A stretch of 64,000 bases of DNA from CAWGCE01 sp964480915 (GTDB lineage Bacteria > Planctomycetota > Planctomycetia > Pirellulales > Pirellulaceae): contig CAYZRS010000013.1 in the NCBI GenBank assembly GCA_964480915.1, positions 1 to 64,000 of the forward strand. The letters run 5' to 3'. The stretch's first letter is position 1; each line of letters starts with the position of its first letter. The notes under the pieces are model-generated. The model did no database searches, was not told the DNA's origin, and saw only the letters and a list, made by a program, of their open reading frames with translations. A program made the position numbers and the translations under genes. Positions 33,448 to 42,394 of the stretch are shown here, in pieces.

Positions 33448-33881
33448 GATTGCTCCTTGTTGCGTTAACTTTCCTGCCGAACTTTACCGTTCGTCGACCT
33501 GCTACCCTTTAGCGGTTTTTCGGACGAAGATAGCCCATCATCGTAGCCGATGGGAATTCTTGCTGTCTAGCCCGTAGATAGCGAATAGGAGGCCCGTTCA
33601 GCTCGATTTCCGAGCTTAACCCGAGCATTATGCGACCTCAATGCCCGAGTTAGTCATCTCTTCGGAGCAACCGGCAGGCGGCTCACACCTGCCAAATCCG
33701 GGCCGATTCCGTTTGGCGACACGCTGTTTCCCCAAATGGCTCGCCGATTGACAGCTTTGCTGATACGGGCCAATCCCAGGTTCCGATGGGACTCTCACAG
33801 CGACGGTTTTTCTGCCGAAACACCGTTCGATTCCCCGCCGCCAAGCATTGGCGAACTCCTTCCACGTGAGACCCGGCCCTC
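33448..33881. other. Intergenic region upstream of rpsU and of a small ORF
   Basis: 434 bp divergent region. Apart from the rpsU ribosome site next to its start, I see no strong promoter pair, hairpin or repeat. A 78-residue minus-strand frame (33683-33919) overlaps the small gene at 33882 and looks non-coding. Confidence 0.4.
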
Positions 33882-34052
33882 ATGGAAAACTCGACCGAAT
33901 CGAAGCCCAACCTGCTCAAAGAGCTGGATCAAAGGCAGAATGAAGTCCTCCATGAACTGGATGCCTTGAATGCCAAAATCGAAGCGGTTCTCAATGGTTG
34001 GCAAGCTGGAGAAGACCGTCCAAACGAGCCGCCACTCCGCGACGCGGCCTAG
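33882..34052 (+). CDS. Small helical protein of 56 residues
   Basis: ATG 33882 to TAG 34050-34052, encoding MENSTESKPNLLKELDQRQ, then NEVLHELDALNAKIEAVLNGW and a Pro-containing acidic tail. The middle 35 residues show a clear heptad pattern of Leu/Val/Ile, giving an amphipathic helix or short coiled coil. Length, composition and the clean stop 6 bp before the convergent GNAT stop support a real small gene. I believe similar short proteins occur in other planctomycetes, but this needs a search. Function unknown. Confidence 0.55.
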   Translation: MENSTESKPNLLKELDQRQNEVLHELDALNAKIEAVLNGWQAGEDRPNEPPLRDAA

Positions 34053-34058
34053 TCGACC

Positions 34059-34616
34059 TCAATTGCCGGCCTCTCCGTCCGCGAATTGTGCGCCGAAAGC
34101 GTCCAAATAAAACGCTCGACCACCCTCGTTAAGCCAAGGCGCTGCATCGGAACGGCACTTCATCATGAAGACTTCTTGTGGCACGCCAGCGAATCCATGA
34201 GCCACTGCAAATTCACTGGCCTGCTGGAATCCAAATCGCAGGTAGTAATTCGGATCACCGAGTACCACCACAAACGGAAAGTCACGATGGAAGACGCGCT
34301 CTAGCCCTTGTCGAACCAATAACGATCCAATACCCGCTTTCTGCCGCTGCGGAGTGACCGACAATGGAGCCAATCCCATGCCGAGCCTGCTTTCGCCATC
34401 TTGAGCTTTGATCGTGACGGGACTGAAAAGGATGTGGCCGACGATCTGAGCATCTTCGCAAGCGACGAGGGGAATCACAGCAGCGCCCGATGCGCGGATC
34501 GTCGCGACAAGCTCCGCCTCTCCCTGGTGTCCATGCTCCGATGCGTCGAATGCTGACATCGTGAGCTCATGGACGCGTTCCCAATCGTGCGGCGTTTCGG
34601 TTCGAATGGTAATCAT
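34059..34616 (-). CDS. GNAT N-acetyltransferase (YhbS/COG3153-like)
   Basis: 185 residues from ATG 34616. The N-terminus MITIRTETPHDWERVHEL, the central strand IVGHILFSPVTI, and the acetyl-CoA loop LSVTPQRQKAGIGSLLVRQGL (R/Q-x-x-G-x-G/A pattern) place it in the YhbS-like GNATs. The C-terminal VVLGDPNYYLRFGFQQA is typical of that subgroup. It transfers an acetyl group from acetyl-CoA to an amine substrate that cannot be predicted. Confidence 0.88.
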   Translation of the reverse strand: MITIRTETPHDWERVHELTMSAFDASEHGHQGEAELVATIRASGAAVIPLVACEDAQIVGHILFSPVTIKAQDGESRLGMGLAPLSVTPQRQKAGIGSLLVRQGLERVFHRDFPFVVVLGDPNYYLRFGFQQASEFAVAHGFAGVPQEVFMMKCRSDAAPWLNEGGRAFYLDAFGAQFADGEAGN

Positions 34617-34698
34617 CAGATTCCGCTAAAAGCCGGAAGGGGTCCTCACTCTCGCACCGATCGTCACGACACGAGCCCAGTCGCGTCCAACACCTAGC

Positions 34699-36387
34699 CT
34701 AATCACGGCGATCGAGATGCCCCGACTTTCCGATCGCTCGCAAGAGTCGCAAACCGATCAGGAAACTCAACGCACAACCCATCAAACCGAGCACAGATAA
34801 ATCTCGGACGCCAAACATGCCTTCCCCTGGGAGCAACAGTGGCGGCACTTTCTGGCTCAACATCAACGCCGAACCAACAAAGAGCGCGCTCGTCAGCAGT
34901 CCCAAAACCAGTCGATTCACCGACGGTTCCAAACCGCGATGGTCAAGATGCACGTCAAAGTTACCCGACTGAATCTGCTCCAAGATATCCATGGTCCTGC
35001 GAGGAAGAACTGCCGCCAGGTGTTCCAGTTCCATGTACACCCGTCGCATCTTTTTGATACGACGCTGTGGGGACAGACGCCGCATCAGCGCCTTCCGCTG
35101 CATCGGCTGGATCACTTCGGCCAGACTAAAACTCGGGCTGAGCGCAGTCGCGGTTCCCTCCAGTGTCACCAACGTCTTGATCAACATGCTGATTTGCGGC
35201 GGTAGCGAGATACGATACCGATGCACGATGTCAATCATTTCGGACAGGGCACCGGCCAAGTCAAATTGGTCCAGTTGCTGCGTCGCATAGTGGGAAACAT
35301 ATTCGGTCAGCTCTGTACGAAAAGCGGCGCGATCTAAATCGGAGGGAGTCTTCCCCAACCGCGATATCACCGTCGCTAAATGGGCTGAATCTTGCTGCAC
35401 GATGGCCAGCATGATCTCTTCAACATCCTCACGCAGCGGTTCGTCAATTCGTCCGACCATGCCGAAGTCGAGTAACCCAATCACGTTGCCAGGAAGCAGC
35501 ATGACATTTCCAGGATGCGGGTCGGCGTGGTAAAAGCCGTCATCAAAGATCATTTCGGCATAAAGATCGGCGCCGTTGCGGGCCACTTTTTCGCGATCAA
35601 ACCCCAATTCGTCCAGACGATCGAGCGAGCTAAGCTTGGCGCCTTGGATCATCTCCATCGTGAGCACGCGCGGAGTACACCATTCGGAAAAGGGCAGCGG
35701 GATCTGTATCCGCGGGTCACCTTCAAAGCGTGCCGCAAAGTGCTGCAGGTTTCGCTCTTCCCGTCCAAAGTCCAGCTCTCGCAGGAGCACGCGTTGCATT
35801 TCAGCCAACGTTTCGACGGGGCGATACGGCAAGAACTCTGGCACACGTGCCATCAATTGAGCGATCACGCCCAACACTTCGAGATCGCGGCGGATCATTT
35901 TCGCGATACCACTGCGTTGCACTTTCACAACCGCCCGCTGTCCATTGGGAAGCACGGCCGCGTGGACTTGGCCAATCGAGGCGGCGGCCAAAGGCTCGTC
36001 GCTGAACTCGGCAAATACTTCTGTGGCCGGCTGCCCGAGCTCCTCTTCAATCGTCTGGCGGACCAGGGCCGGACTATCGGCCGGTGCCGAATCTTGCAGC
36101 GCCTTCAGTTCGATCGCGAGCGGACGCCCCACGACGTCGGGGCGGGTACTTAGCAGTTGCCCCAACTTGATGAAGGTCGGACCAAGCTCGGTCAATGCCA
36201 ACCGAATCCGCGCCTCCCGCGTGTGCCGAGCCAGCGCTTCTCCGTCCGGGTCTTTGAGAAAATCCTTTGCAAATTCAACCTGCAGTCGGCTGAACCAGTC
36301 GGCCAGTCCATATCGGCTTAAGACGCCGAAAATCTCCTTGAGCCTATTCACGTTCCGATAAGCTTGGGGAATCGAAGAAAGCTTCAT
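34699..36387 (-). CDS. ABC1/AarF/UbiB family atypical kinase
   Basis: 562 residues. The KxGQ motif (TFIKLGQLLSTRPDVV, about residues 70-85), the Ala-rich loop LAAASIGQVHAAVL, ATP-site Lys in QRAVVKVQRSG, the catalytic FHADPHPGN-like YHADPHPGNVMLL and metal-binding LLDFGMVG are all present. The C-terminus has two membrane helices. Bacterial relatives (UbiB) support ubiquinone synthesis or lipid/isoprenoid handling and act as atypical ATPases/kinases. Planctomycete members may serve menaquinone or other lipids; no quinone gene is adjacent. Confidence 0.93.
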   Translation of the reverse strand: MKLSSIPQAYRNVNRLKEIFGVLSRYGLADWFSRLQVEFAKDFLKDPDGEALARHTREARIRLALTELGPTFIKLGQLLSTRPDVVGRPLAIELKALQDSAPADSPALVRQTIEEELGQPATEVFAEFSDEPLAAASIGQVHAAVLPNGQRAVVKVQRSGIAKMIRRDLEVLGVIAQLMARVPEFLPYRPVETLAEMQRVLLRELDFGREERNLQHFAARFEGDPRIQIPLPFSEWCTPRVLTMEMIQGAKLSSLDRLDELGFDREKVARNGADLYAEMIFDDGFYHADPHPGNVMLLPGNVIGLLDFGMVGRIDEPLREDVEEIMLAIVQQDSAHLATVISRLGKTPSDLDRAAFRTELTEYVSHYATQQLDQFDLAGALSEMIDIVHRYRISLPPQISMLIKTLVTLEGTATALSPSFSLAEVIQPMQRKALMRRLSPQRRIKKMRRVYMELEHLAAVLPRRTMDILEQIQSGNFDVHLDHRGLEPSVNRLVLGLLTSALFVGSALMLSQKVPPLLLPGEGMFGVRDLSVLGLMGCALSFLIGLRLLRAIGKSGHLDRRD

Positions 36388-36590
36388 CGGGACCTGCCTG
36401 AGGTTTTTCCTGCCGGATGCCAGTTATCGCCTTCTTCTATTCTATTCGGCCCTCAAGAAGTCGCCAATCGAAGGCGAACGTGCCTTGACCAGAATCGACG
36501 CTTTCTCGACACTAGAGGATCAATCTTTTCTTCAGCGGCGACCAATGAACAGCTTTGCCGCCCCCTCTCGGAACGGACTAGACACTCAAG

Positions 36591-38408
36591 ATGCGCAGAG
36601 ACGACATTCGGAACATTGTGATTATTGCCCACGTCGATCATGGGAAGACGACGCTGGTCGATTGCCTTCTTAGGCAAAGTGGGCAGTTTCGAGACAACCA
36701 GCTGCAAGGCGAACGGATTCTCGATAACAACGACCAGGAACGTGAACGGGGCATCACCATCCTGGCGAAGAACATTTCGATTCCCTACAAGGGTGTCAAA
36801 ATCAATCTGATCGATACGCCGGGTCACGCCGACTTTGGTGGCGAAGTGGAACGAGTCGTCCGCATGGCCGATGGAGCACTTGTGCTAGTCGACGCCGCCG
36901 AAGGACCGATGCCTCAGACTCGGTACGTATTACAGAAAGCGCTCGAAGCGGGCCTTAAACCGATCATTGTCGTCAATAAAATCGACAAACCAGATGCGCG
37001 TGCTCACGAAGTCGTCGACGAGGCGATGGAGGTGCTGCTCGACCTCGGCGCCGATGAGCACATTGACGATTTTGCCCATGTCTTCGCGAGCGCCAGAGAT
37101 GGCTACGCGACCACCGATCCAGATCTAGAATCGAAGACGATGGAGCCGCTCCTCGACCTCGTGCTTAAGCACGTGCCCGGCCCCGACGTCGATCGAGACG
37201 CTCCGCTGCGGATGCTCGTGACCACCATCGACTGGTCCGAGTACGTCGGCCGAATTGCCATTGGCCGACTGAGTGCCGGCGAAGTGAAAACGGCGCAGAC
37301 CGTATCTGTCCTGCAAGCGGACGACAAAGTCCAGCGCGGCAAACTGGCCTCGGTCCATGTCTTTGAAGACTTGGGGCGAGTCGAGGTGGAGAAAGCGACG
37401 GCTGGCGATATCGTCGCGCTCGTCGGTTTAGATAACATAGAAATTGGCGATACGATTTGCGACGTCGAAACGCCGAAGGCTTTGCCACGACTGGCCGTCG
37501 ATCTGCCAACCTTGGAAATGGTCTTCTCTGTCAATTCGTCTCCATTTGCCGGCAGAGAAGGCAAGTTCCTGACGACGCGTCAATTGCGTGAGCGCTTGAT
37601 GCGAGAAACCGAACGCAACGTGGCACTGCGAGTCCGCCAGGTCGCCAATAGCGAGTCATACGCCGTCAGTGGCCGGGGCGTGATGCATCTTTCGGTGCTG
37701 ATCGAAACGATGCGACGTGAAAGCTACGAACTGTCCGTTTCGAAACCACAGGTCATCCTTCGCAAAGAAGGTGGCAAGACGCTGGAGCCATTCGAAATCC
37801 TGAACGTCGAAGTTCCAACGGAAAAAATGGGACCGATCATGGAATTGGTCGGACAGCGACGCGGCGAACTGCAAGAAATGAGCAGCCGCGGCGAATACAG
37901 CCTTGTCTCGTTCTTGATCCCCGCCCGAGGGCTGATCGGACTGCGGACGCGATTGCTGAACGCGACGCAAGGAACTGCCATCGTCCATCACCGCTTCGAA
38001 AGTTACCGGGAACTCGATGGCGATATCCCCAAACGGGCCAATGGAGTCCTCGTATCGCAATCCAATGGCAGCGCTGTCGGATTCGCGCTCTTCGGCCTCC
38101 AAGAACGATCCGAACTGTTCGTCAAACCGGGCGATGACGTTTATGAAGGCATGATCGTCGGCGAAAATGTGCGCTCAGAAGATATGGTCGTCAATCCGAT
38201 CCGGCAGAAGAAACTGACGAACATTCGTGCCGCCGGTAGCGACGAGAATATCCTGCTCAAACCGCCGCGAGTCATGTCGCTGGAAATGGCACTCGAATAC
38301 ATCGAAGCAGACGAGCTACTGGAAGTGACTCCAACTCAACTCCGGTTCCGCAAACGCATCCTCAAAGAATCGGACCGACGTCGAGCAGGACGAGCCGCCA
38401 AGTCTTAG
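36591..38408 (+). CDS. typA: Translational GTPase TypA/BipA
   Basis: 605 residues, the normal length. G1 AHVDHGKTT (13-21), G2 region RERGITI, G3 DTPGHADFGGEV and G4 NKIDKPDA are intact. The C-terminal EF-G-like domains III/V include the block GRGVMHLSVLIETMRRE, and the BipA-specific end contains PPRVMSLEMALEYIEADELLEVTP. It binds the ribosome in a GTP-dependent way and assists 50S assembly, especially under stress and at low temperature. A 203-bp gap separates it from the divergent ABC1 kinase gene. The tail is basic. Confidence 0.97.
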   Translation: MRRDDIRNIVIIAHVDHGKTTLVDCLLRQSGQFRDNQLQGERILDNNDQERERGITILAKNISIPYKGVKINLIDTPGHADFGGEVERVVRMADGALVLVDAAEGPMPQTRYVLQKALEAGLKPIIVVNKIDKPDARAHEVVDEAMEVLLDLGADEHIDDFAHVFASARDGYATTDPDLESKTMEPLLDLVLKHVPGPDVDRDAPLRMLVTTIDWSEYVGRIAIGRLSAGEVKTAQTVSVLQADDKVQRGKLASVHVFEDLGRVEVEKATAGDIVALVGLDNIEIGDTICDVETPKALPRLAVDLPTLEMVFSVNSSPFAGREGKFLTTRQLRERLMRETERNVALRVRQVANSESYAVSGRGVMHLSVLIETMRRESYELSVSKPQVILRKEGGKTLEPFEILNVEVPTEKMGPIMELVGQRRGELQEMSSRGEYSLVSFLIPARGLIGLRTRLLNATQGTAIVHHRFESYRELDGDIPKRANGVLVSQSNGSAVGFALFGLQERSELFVKPGDDVYEGMIVGENVRSEDMVVNPIRQKKLTNIRAAGSDENILLKPPRVMSLEMALEYIEADELLEVTPTQLRFRKRILKESDRRRAGRAAKS

Positions 38409-38432
38409 CATCTGCGACGGTGGTCGGACCAG

Positions 38433-39623
38433 CTATCGGTTCACGAGCCTGACTAGCTGATCGTCCATCTCGGGCGCGAGCACGTCGAGTTGGAAGCGGC
38501 CGATGGCTGCTGCCAATTCGGCCTGAACGTTCGCCCGCCAAGTCTGTGCCTGGACCAACGGTGCCAGCGTCATGATCGATTCGACTAACGACGCCACGCT
38601 GCCATCAAACAGGCACAGGCGTTTCGTCTCCGCTCTCAAGACGGCCAGAATTTCTGGGTAGGAAAGTCTCGCTGGCAAGACGGGAATAGCTCCCGCCGAA
38701 ATCGCTTCGACCACCGAAATCCCAAAGAACTCGTGGATTGCAGTCGAGACAATCAAATCGGCCGACCGGAGACAGGCGATGTAATCGGCTCGTGTCGGCA
38801 AGAAACCCCACTGTGCAATTCGATGACTGAGCCGTTCTTGTGCCTCTGCAAAAATATCCGGCGGCTTGTGGAATGATTCACCCAACACCGAAAGTCGAAA
38901 ATCGAAACCGGCCGCATCCAATGCAAACATGGCGGCAAAGAAATCCTCCGGATTCTTGTCGAACTCCCAGCGAGCGGCCCAAACGATATGCAAGGGTAGG
39001 GCAGGTCGATCGCCTGCTGGTCGGCCTTCGTCTGCGGCATGCGGCGCATCATCGCTCCGACCGATCGATTCGATGCCGGGCGGCCAGATCTGCGATCGGG
39101 AACCAATGCGCTCGATCGAAACGAGTTCCTGATGGTCGGGCATCCGTTTTAGGAACTCGGTCATCGCTTCCAGAAAACTGGTGCGATGGTATTCACTGTT
39201 GAACCAAACGGCATCGGCAGACAAAGCCGAAACCAGATTGGAGAAAGCGAAGTGGTGGTCGCGCGTATCTTTTTTGGCGGTCGGATAGGTGAGCTGGTTT
39301 TCGTGAAAGTAGAGCAACATGGGCAACTGGGCGATTTCCGGCGAAACGAGCCCACGGAACTCGGCCAAGTTCGTCATATCGGAACAGAAAACTGCGTCGA
39401 ACGTGGAGGAGCCGGCCGCCGCGATGCGATTGGCAAACGTGACCGCCGAATGCCGCATCCGCCATTTCCATTTGGACGGCGGCAAGTCGTATACTGTCCA
39501 CTCATGACGACTGCGTGCGATCCAAGCATCCAAGAAAGCCTTGTGACTACCTCCGTAGTAAGCTTCCAACGCCAGAATTTTCAACTTCGGATTCAAATCG
39601 CAACTCGAAAAATGAAAAGGCAT
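38433..39623 (-). CDS. DUF3524 glycosyltransferase (tRNA-queuosine mannosyltransferase-like)
   Basis: 396 residues; ATG 39623 is used, though a TTG at 39584 just before KILALEAYYGGSHKAFLDAW would match the family start better. That N-terminus plus WTVYDLPPSKWKWRMRHSA are hallmark DUF3524 sequences, also found in animal GTDC1/QTMAN. The C-terminal GT4 lobe has STAIHEFFGISVVEAISAGAIPVLP with the donor-binding E-x7-E-like pattern. Characterised eukaryotic relatives mannosylate queuosine in tRNA-Asp. Whether the bacterial protein acts on tRNA is inference. It is convergent with typA (24-bp gap). Confidence 0.85.
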   Translation of the reverse strand: MPFHFSSCDLNPKLKILALEAYYGGSHKAFLDAWIARSRHEWTVYDLPPSKWKWRMRHSAVTFANRIAAAGSSTFDAVFCSDMTNLAEFRGLVSPEIAQLPMLLYFHENQLTYPTAKKDTRDHHFAFSNLVSALSADAVWFNSEYHRTSFLEAMTEFLKRMPDHQELVSIERIGSRSQIWPPGIESIGRSDDAPHAADEGRPAGDRPALPLHIVWAARWEFDKNPEDFFAAMFALDAAGFDFRLSVLGESFHKPPDIFAEAQERLSHRIAQWGFLPTRADYIACLRSADLIVSTAIHEFFGISVVEAISAGAIPVLPARLSYPEILAVLRAETKRLCLFDGSVASLVESIMTLAPLVQAQTWRANVQAELAAAIGRFQLDVLAPEMDDQLVRLVNR

Positions 39624-39832
39624 GTCCGGCGATTGGCCAGGAACGATGGACTGGTCAGAATAGTGAGCCCATCCTGTCCTGCCAACTCGAACTCAGTTTA
39701 CAAGAATGTGCAGACGGGGTGGCAAAATCGACGTTCCGCCGTAGAACTGCTTCGTCTTGATGGCAACAAGCGTGCTTTCGCCTGCTCGCGGATGCCACCA
39801 AACCGCTAACATTGATCCAAGGGAGTCATCTT

Positions 39833-40789
39833 GTGAATTCTGCCAATACCTTGCTCCGCGTGGCGATGGGCCAAATGAAACCGGTGTGGATGAATCGCGA
39901 TGCCACGCTGGCAAAAGTATGCGACTACGTCGAAGAAGCGGCGAAACAGAAAAGTCAGTTGGTGGCATTCGGCGAAGCGCTCGTTCCCGGTTACCCCTTC
40001 TGGGTTGATCGGACCGGCGGTGCGGAGTTCAATTCGGAGCTCCAGAAAGCGATGTTCGCCGATTACGCGACGCAGGCCGTCTGTCTGGAGGAAGGTCATC
40101 TGGACGAAGTTTGCCGATTGGCGGGCGATCGTCAGATAGCTGTGATCTTGGGCGTCATCGAACGGCCTCGAGATCGCGGCCGGCACAGCCTGTATTGCTC
40201 ACTCATCTACATCAGCCCTCAAGGGACAATCGAATCGGTCCATCGAAAACTGGTACCGACGTACGAAGAACGACTTGTCTGGAGCCCAGGCGATGGGAAC
40301 GGACTGCAAGTCCACTCGCTGGGACCTTTCACGGTGGGTGCACTGAACTGCTGGGAGAATTGGATGCCCTTGGCACGCAGTGCCATGTACGCGTTGGGCG
40401 AAGATCTCCACGTCGCCATCTGGCCCGGTTCCGAGCGCAATACAGAAGACATTACCCGCTTCATCGCGAAAGAGAGCCGATCGTTCGTTGTTTCTGTTTC
40501 AGGCATGATGAGCGCAGCCGACGTTCCAGATGAAGTCCGAGCCAAAACGCTGAAAGGCGCTGCGACCGATGTGTGGGCTGACGGTGGATCTTGCATCGCC
40601 GCTCCCGATGGCAGCTGGGTCGTCGCACCGCTGGTCGGAGCGGAAGGGCTGACGGTCGCCGAATTGGATCATCGACGCGTTCTTGAAGAGCGGCAGAACT
40701 TCGACGCCGCCGGACACTACTCGCGCCCCGACGTGACTCAACTCCACGTGAATCGCCGCCGTCAATCGACGGTCGACTTCGACGCTTAG
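39833..40789 (+). CDS. Carbon-nitrogen hydrolase (nitrilase superfamily)
   Basis: 318 residues from GTG 39833 with GGGAG (39821-39825) at seven bases; TTG 39812 lies before that site. The Glu-Lys-Cys triad is visible: Glu in LVAFGEALVPGYPFW, Lys in VHRKLVPTYEERLVW, Cys in VGALNCWENWMPLAR. The GEALVPGYPFW and ERLVWSPGDG blocks match the aliphatic nitrilase/cyanide hydratase branch rather than simple amidases. It should hydrolyse a nitrile or amide to the acid and ammonia; the natural substrate is not known. The C-terminus, after residue 300, is short and basic. Confidence 0.88.
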   Translation: MNSANTLLRVAMGQMKPVWMNRDATLAKVCDYVEEAAKQKSQLVAFGEALVPGYPFWVDRTGGAEFNSELQKAMFADYATQAVCLEEGHLDEVCRLAGDRQIAVILGVIERPRDRGRHSLYCSLIYISPQGTIESVHRKLVPTYEERLVWSPGDGNGLQVHSLGPFTVGALNCWENWMPLARSAMYALGEDLHVAIWPGSERNTEDITRFIAKESRSFVVSVSGMMSAADVPDEVRAKTLKGAATDVWADGGSCIAAPDGSWVVAPLVGAEGLTVAELDHRRVLEERQNFDAAGHYSRPDVTQLHVNRRRQSTVDFDA

Positions 40790-40912
40790 GGTTCCGATGG
40801 AGATGAACGGCGCACCATGGACCGAAACGCGAAACGCTGGAGCCAAGACTCGCGCATCGTCCCCACTGACAGCTGCCAACTCGCGTCTCGATCGCAGGAT
40901 AAACAAGCGCAC

Positions 40913-40945
40913 GAAAAATGCCGGCTCTTGCGAGTCGGCATTTTC
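40913..40945 (-). terminator. Terminator hairpin for tRNA-Ser transcript (possibly bidirectional)
   Basis: GAAAAATGCCGGCTC (40913-40927) pairs almost perfectly with GAGTCGGCATTTTC (40932-40945) around the loop TTGC. On the minus strand the stem ends in ATTTTTC just beyond the tRNA 3' end; on the plus strand it ends in ATTTTC, 124 bp after the nitrilase stop. Confidence 0.7.
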
Positions 40946-40954
40946 GATCTTGAG

Positions 40955-41037
40955 CGGAGGACACGGGGTTCGAACCCGCAACCCCTTGCGGGGCACCCGA
41001 GTTCCAGTCGGGCTGCTAGCCAGTTCGCTTATCCTCC
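40955..41037 (-). tRNA. tRNA-Ser (anticodon GGA)
   Basis: Read on the minus strand, the acceptor stem is GGAGGAT (41037-41031) pairing with GTCCTCC (40962-40956, one G-U pair), discriminator G. The anticodon arm CCCGA-CTGGAAC-TCGGG has anticodon GGA, reading UCC/UCU. A long variable arm CCCC-GCAA-GGGG marks a type II (Ser) tRNA, and the T arm is GCGGG-TTCGAAC-CCCGT. CCA is not encoded. It lies 37 bp downstream of rho on the same strand and is followed by a hairpin terminator. Confidence 0.95.
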
Positions 41038-41074
41038 AGGCACGGCCGTGAGGCCATGGTCACAGGTTGCTGCA

Positions 41075-42394
41075 CTAGTCGAGTGCAGCCCCTGCGATGA
41101 GTTTAATAAATTCTCGGTTCGATTTGAACTTCCCTAGTTGGCGAGTCAGCTGTTCCATCGCATCGACATGGTGCATCGACGTGAGGGTTCGACGGAGCAT
41201 CGTCACAGAATGTAGCGTATCCGGGTCGTGCAGCAATTCCTCACGCCGGGTTCCCGACTGCGAGATATCGATGGCTGGCCACACACGGCGGTCTGACAGC
41301 TTGCGATCCAGCACAAGCTCCATGTTACCCGTTCCCTTGAATTCTTGGAAAATCAGTTCATCCATGCGGCTGCCCGTATCGATCAAGGCCGTACCGACAA
41401 TCGTGAGTGAGCCACCTTCTTCGAAAACGCGCGCGGTCGCGAACAGCTTTTTGGGAATGTCCATCGCTTTGATATCGACACCACCGGACATGGTACGTCC
41501 CGTGTTGCCCACCCACTTATTGAAAGCTCGAGCCAATCGCGTGATCGAATCCATCAACAGGAAGACGTCTTGGCCCATTTCGGCCAGGCGTCGACAGCGT
41601 TCGATGACGAGTTGCGAGATCCGAACGTGACTTTCCACGTCTTGATCAAGACTACTGGCAATCACTTCGCCGTTAACGTTGCGTCTCATGTCCGTGACTT
41701 CTTCTGGACGTTCATCAATGAGCAGCACGACCAGCTTAAGTTCGGGATAATTGGTCGCGACGCCGTGCGCAATATGCTGCAAGAGCATCGTCTTACCCGT
41801 TCGAGGCGGAGCCACAACGAGAGCACGTTGCCCTTTACCGAGTGGAGTCAACAAGTCCATCACGCGCGTCGAAAGCGGTTCTGGGCCCGTTTCCAAACGC
41901 AACCATGACTCAGGATTGATCGGTGTGAGCGATTCGAACGGCTTGACGTTCAGGTACTCTTCCGGCGTCATGCCATCGATATCGGTAATCTCGCGCAAAC
42001 GCGGCCCTTGTTGACGCCGAGCATGTTGCACCATGCCTTGAATCATCACGCCTTCACGCAACCGAAATTTCTCGATCATCGTGCCCGGGACGAACGGATC
42101 GGAGCGAACTCGGTCGTAATTATTTTCGGGGTTACGCAAGAAACCGTAACCGTTGGGATGCAATTCGAGCAGGCCGGAACCAGGCTGCGGTGGCGCTGGT
42201 TCGCCATTTTCTCCTACGACTTCTGGCATGTCGGCCGGCTTCACTCCACCATCGCCCGTTCGTCGTCGACGTCGAGTGCGAGTGCCGCCTCCACCACCGC
42301 CGTTGCCGCCGCCTCCACCGTTACCGCCAGCATTGCGGCCTCCGCCGCCACCGCCGCCGCCAGATCGAGATCGTTGTTTTCTCTTTTTTCCCAT
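41075..42394 (-). CDS. rho: Transcription termination factor Rho with Gly-rich N-terminus
   Basis: 439 residues from ATG 42394, preceded by GTGAGGAAT; the GTG at 42403 is itself part of that ribosome site. After a basic start (GKKRKQRSRS), residues 11-45 are a Gly/Asn/Arg low-complexity region. Then come the cold-shock-like RNA-binding domain (GLLELHPNGYGFLRNPENNY) and the hexameric ATPase core with Walker A APPRTGKTMLL, Walker B VVLLIDERPEEV, the Q-loop region GGVDIKAMDIPKKLF and R-loop region EGGSLTIVGTALIDTGS. It unwinds RNA-DNA to terminate transcription. tRNA-Ser follows in the same direction. Confidence 0.97.
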   Translation of the reverse strand: MGKKRKQRSRSGGGGGGGGRNAGGNGGGGGNGGGGGGTRTRRRRRTGDGGVKPADMPEVVGENGEPAPPQPGSGLLELHPNGYGFLRNPENNYDRVRSDPFVPGTMIEKFRLREGVMIQGMVQHARRQQGPRLREITDIDGMTPEEYLNVKPFESLTPINPESWLRLETGPEPLSTRVMDLLTPLGKGQRALVVAPPRTGKTMLLQHIAHGVATNYPELKLVVLLIDERPEEVTDMRRNVNGEVIASSLDQDVESHVRISQLVIERCRRLAEMGQDVFLLMDSITRLARAFNKWVGNTGRTMSGGVDIKAMDIPKKLFATARVFEEGGSLTIVGTALIDTGSRMDELIFQEFKGTGNMELVLDRKLSDRRVWPAIDISQSGTRREELLHDPDTLHSVTMLRRTLTSMHHVDAMEQLTRQLGKFKSNREFIKLIAGAALD

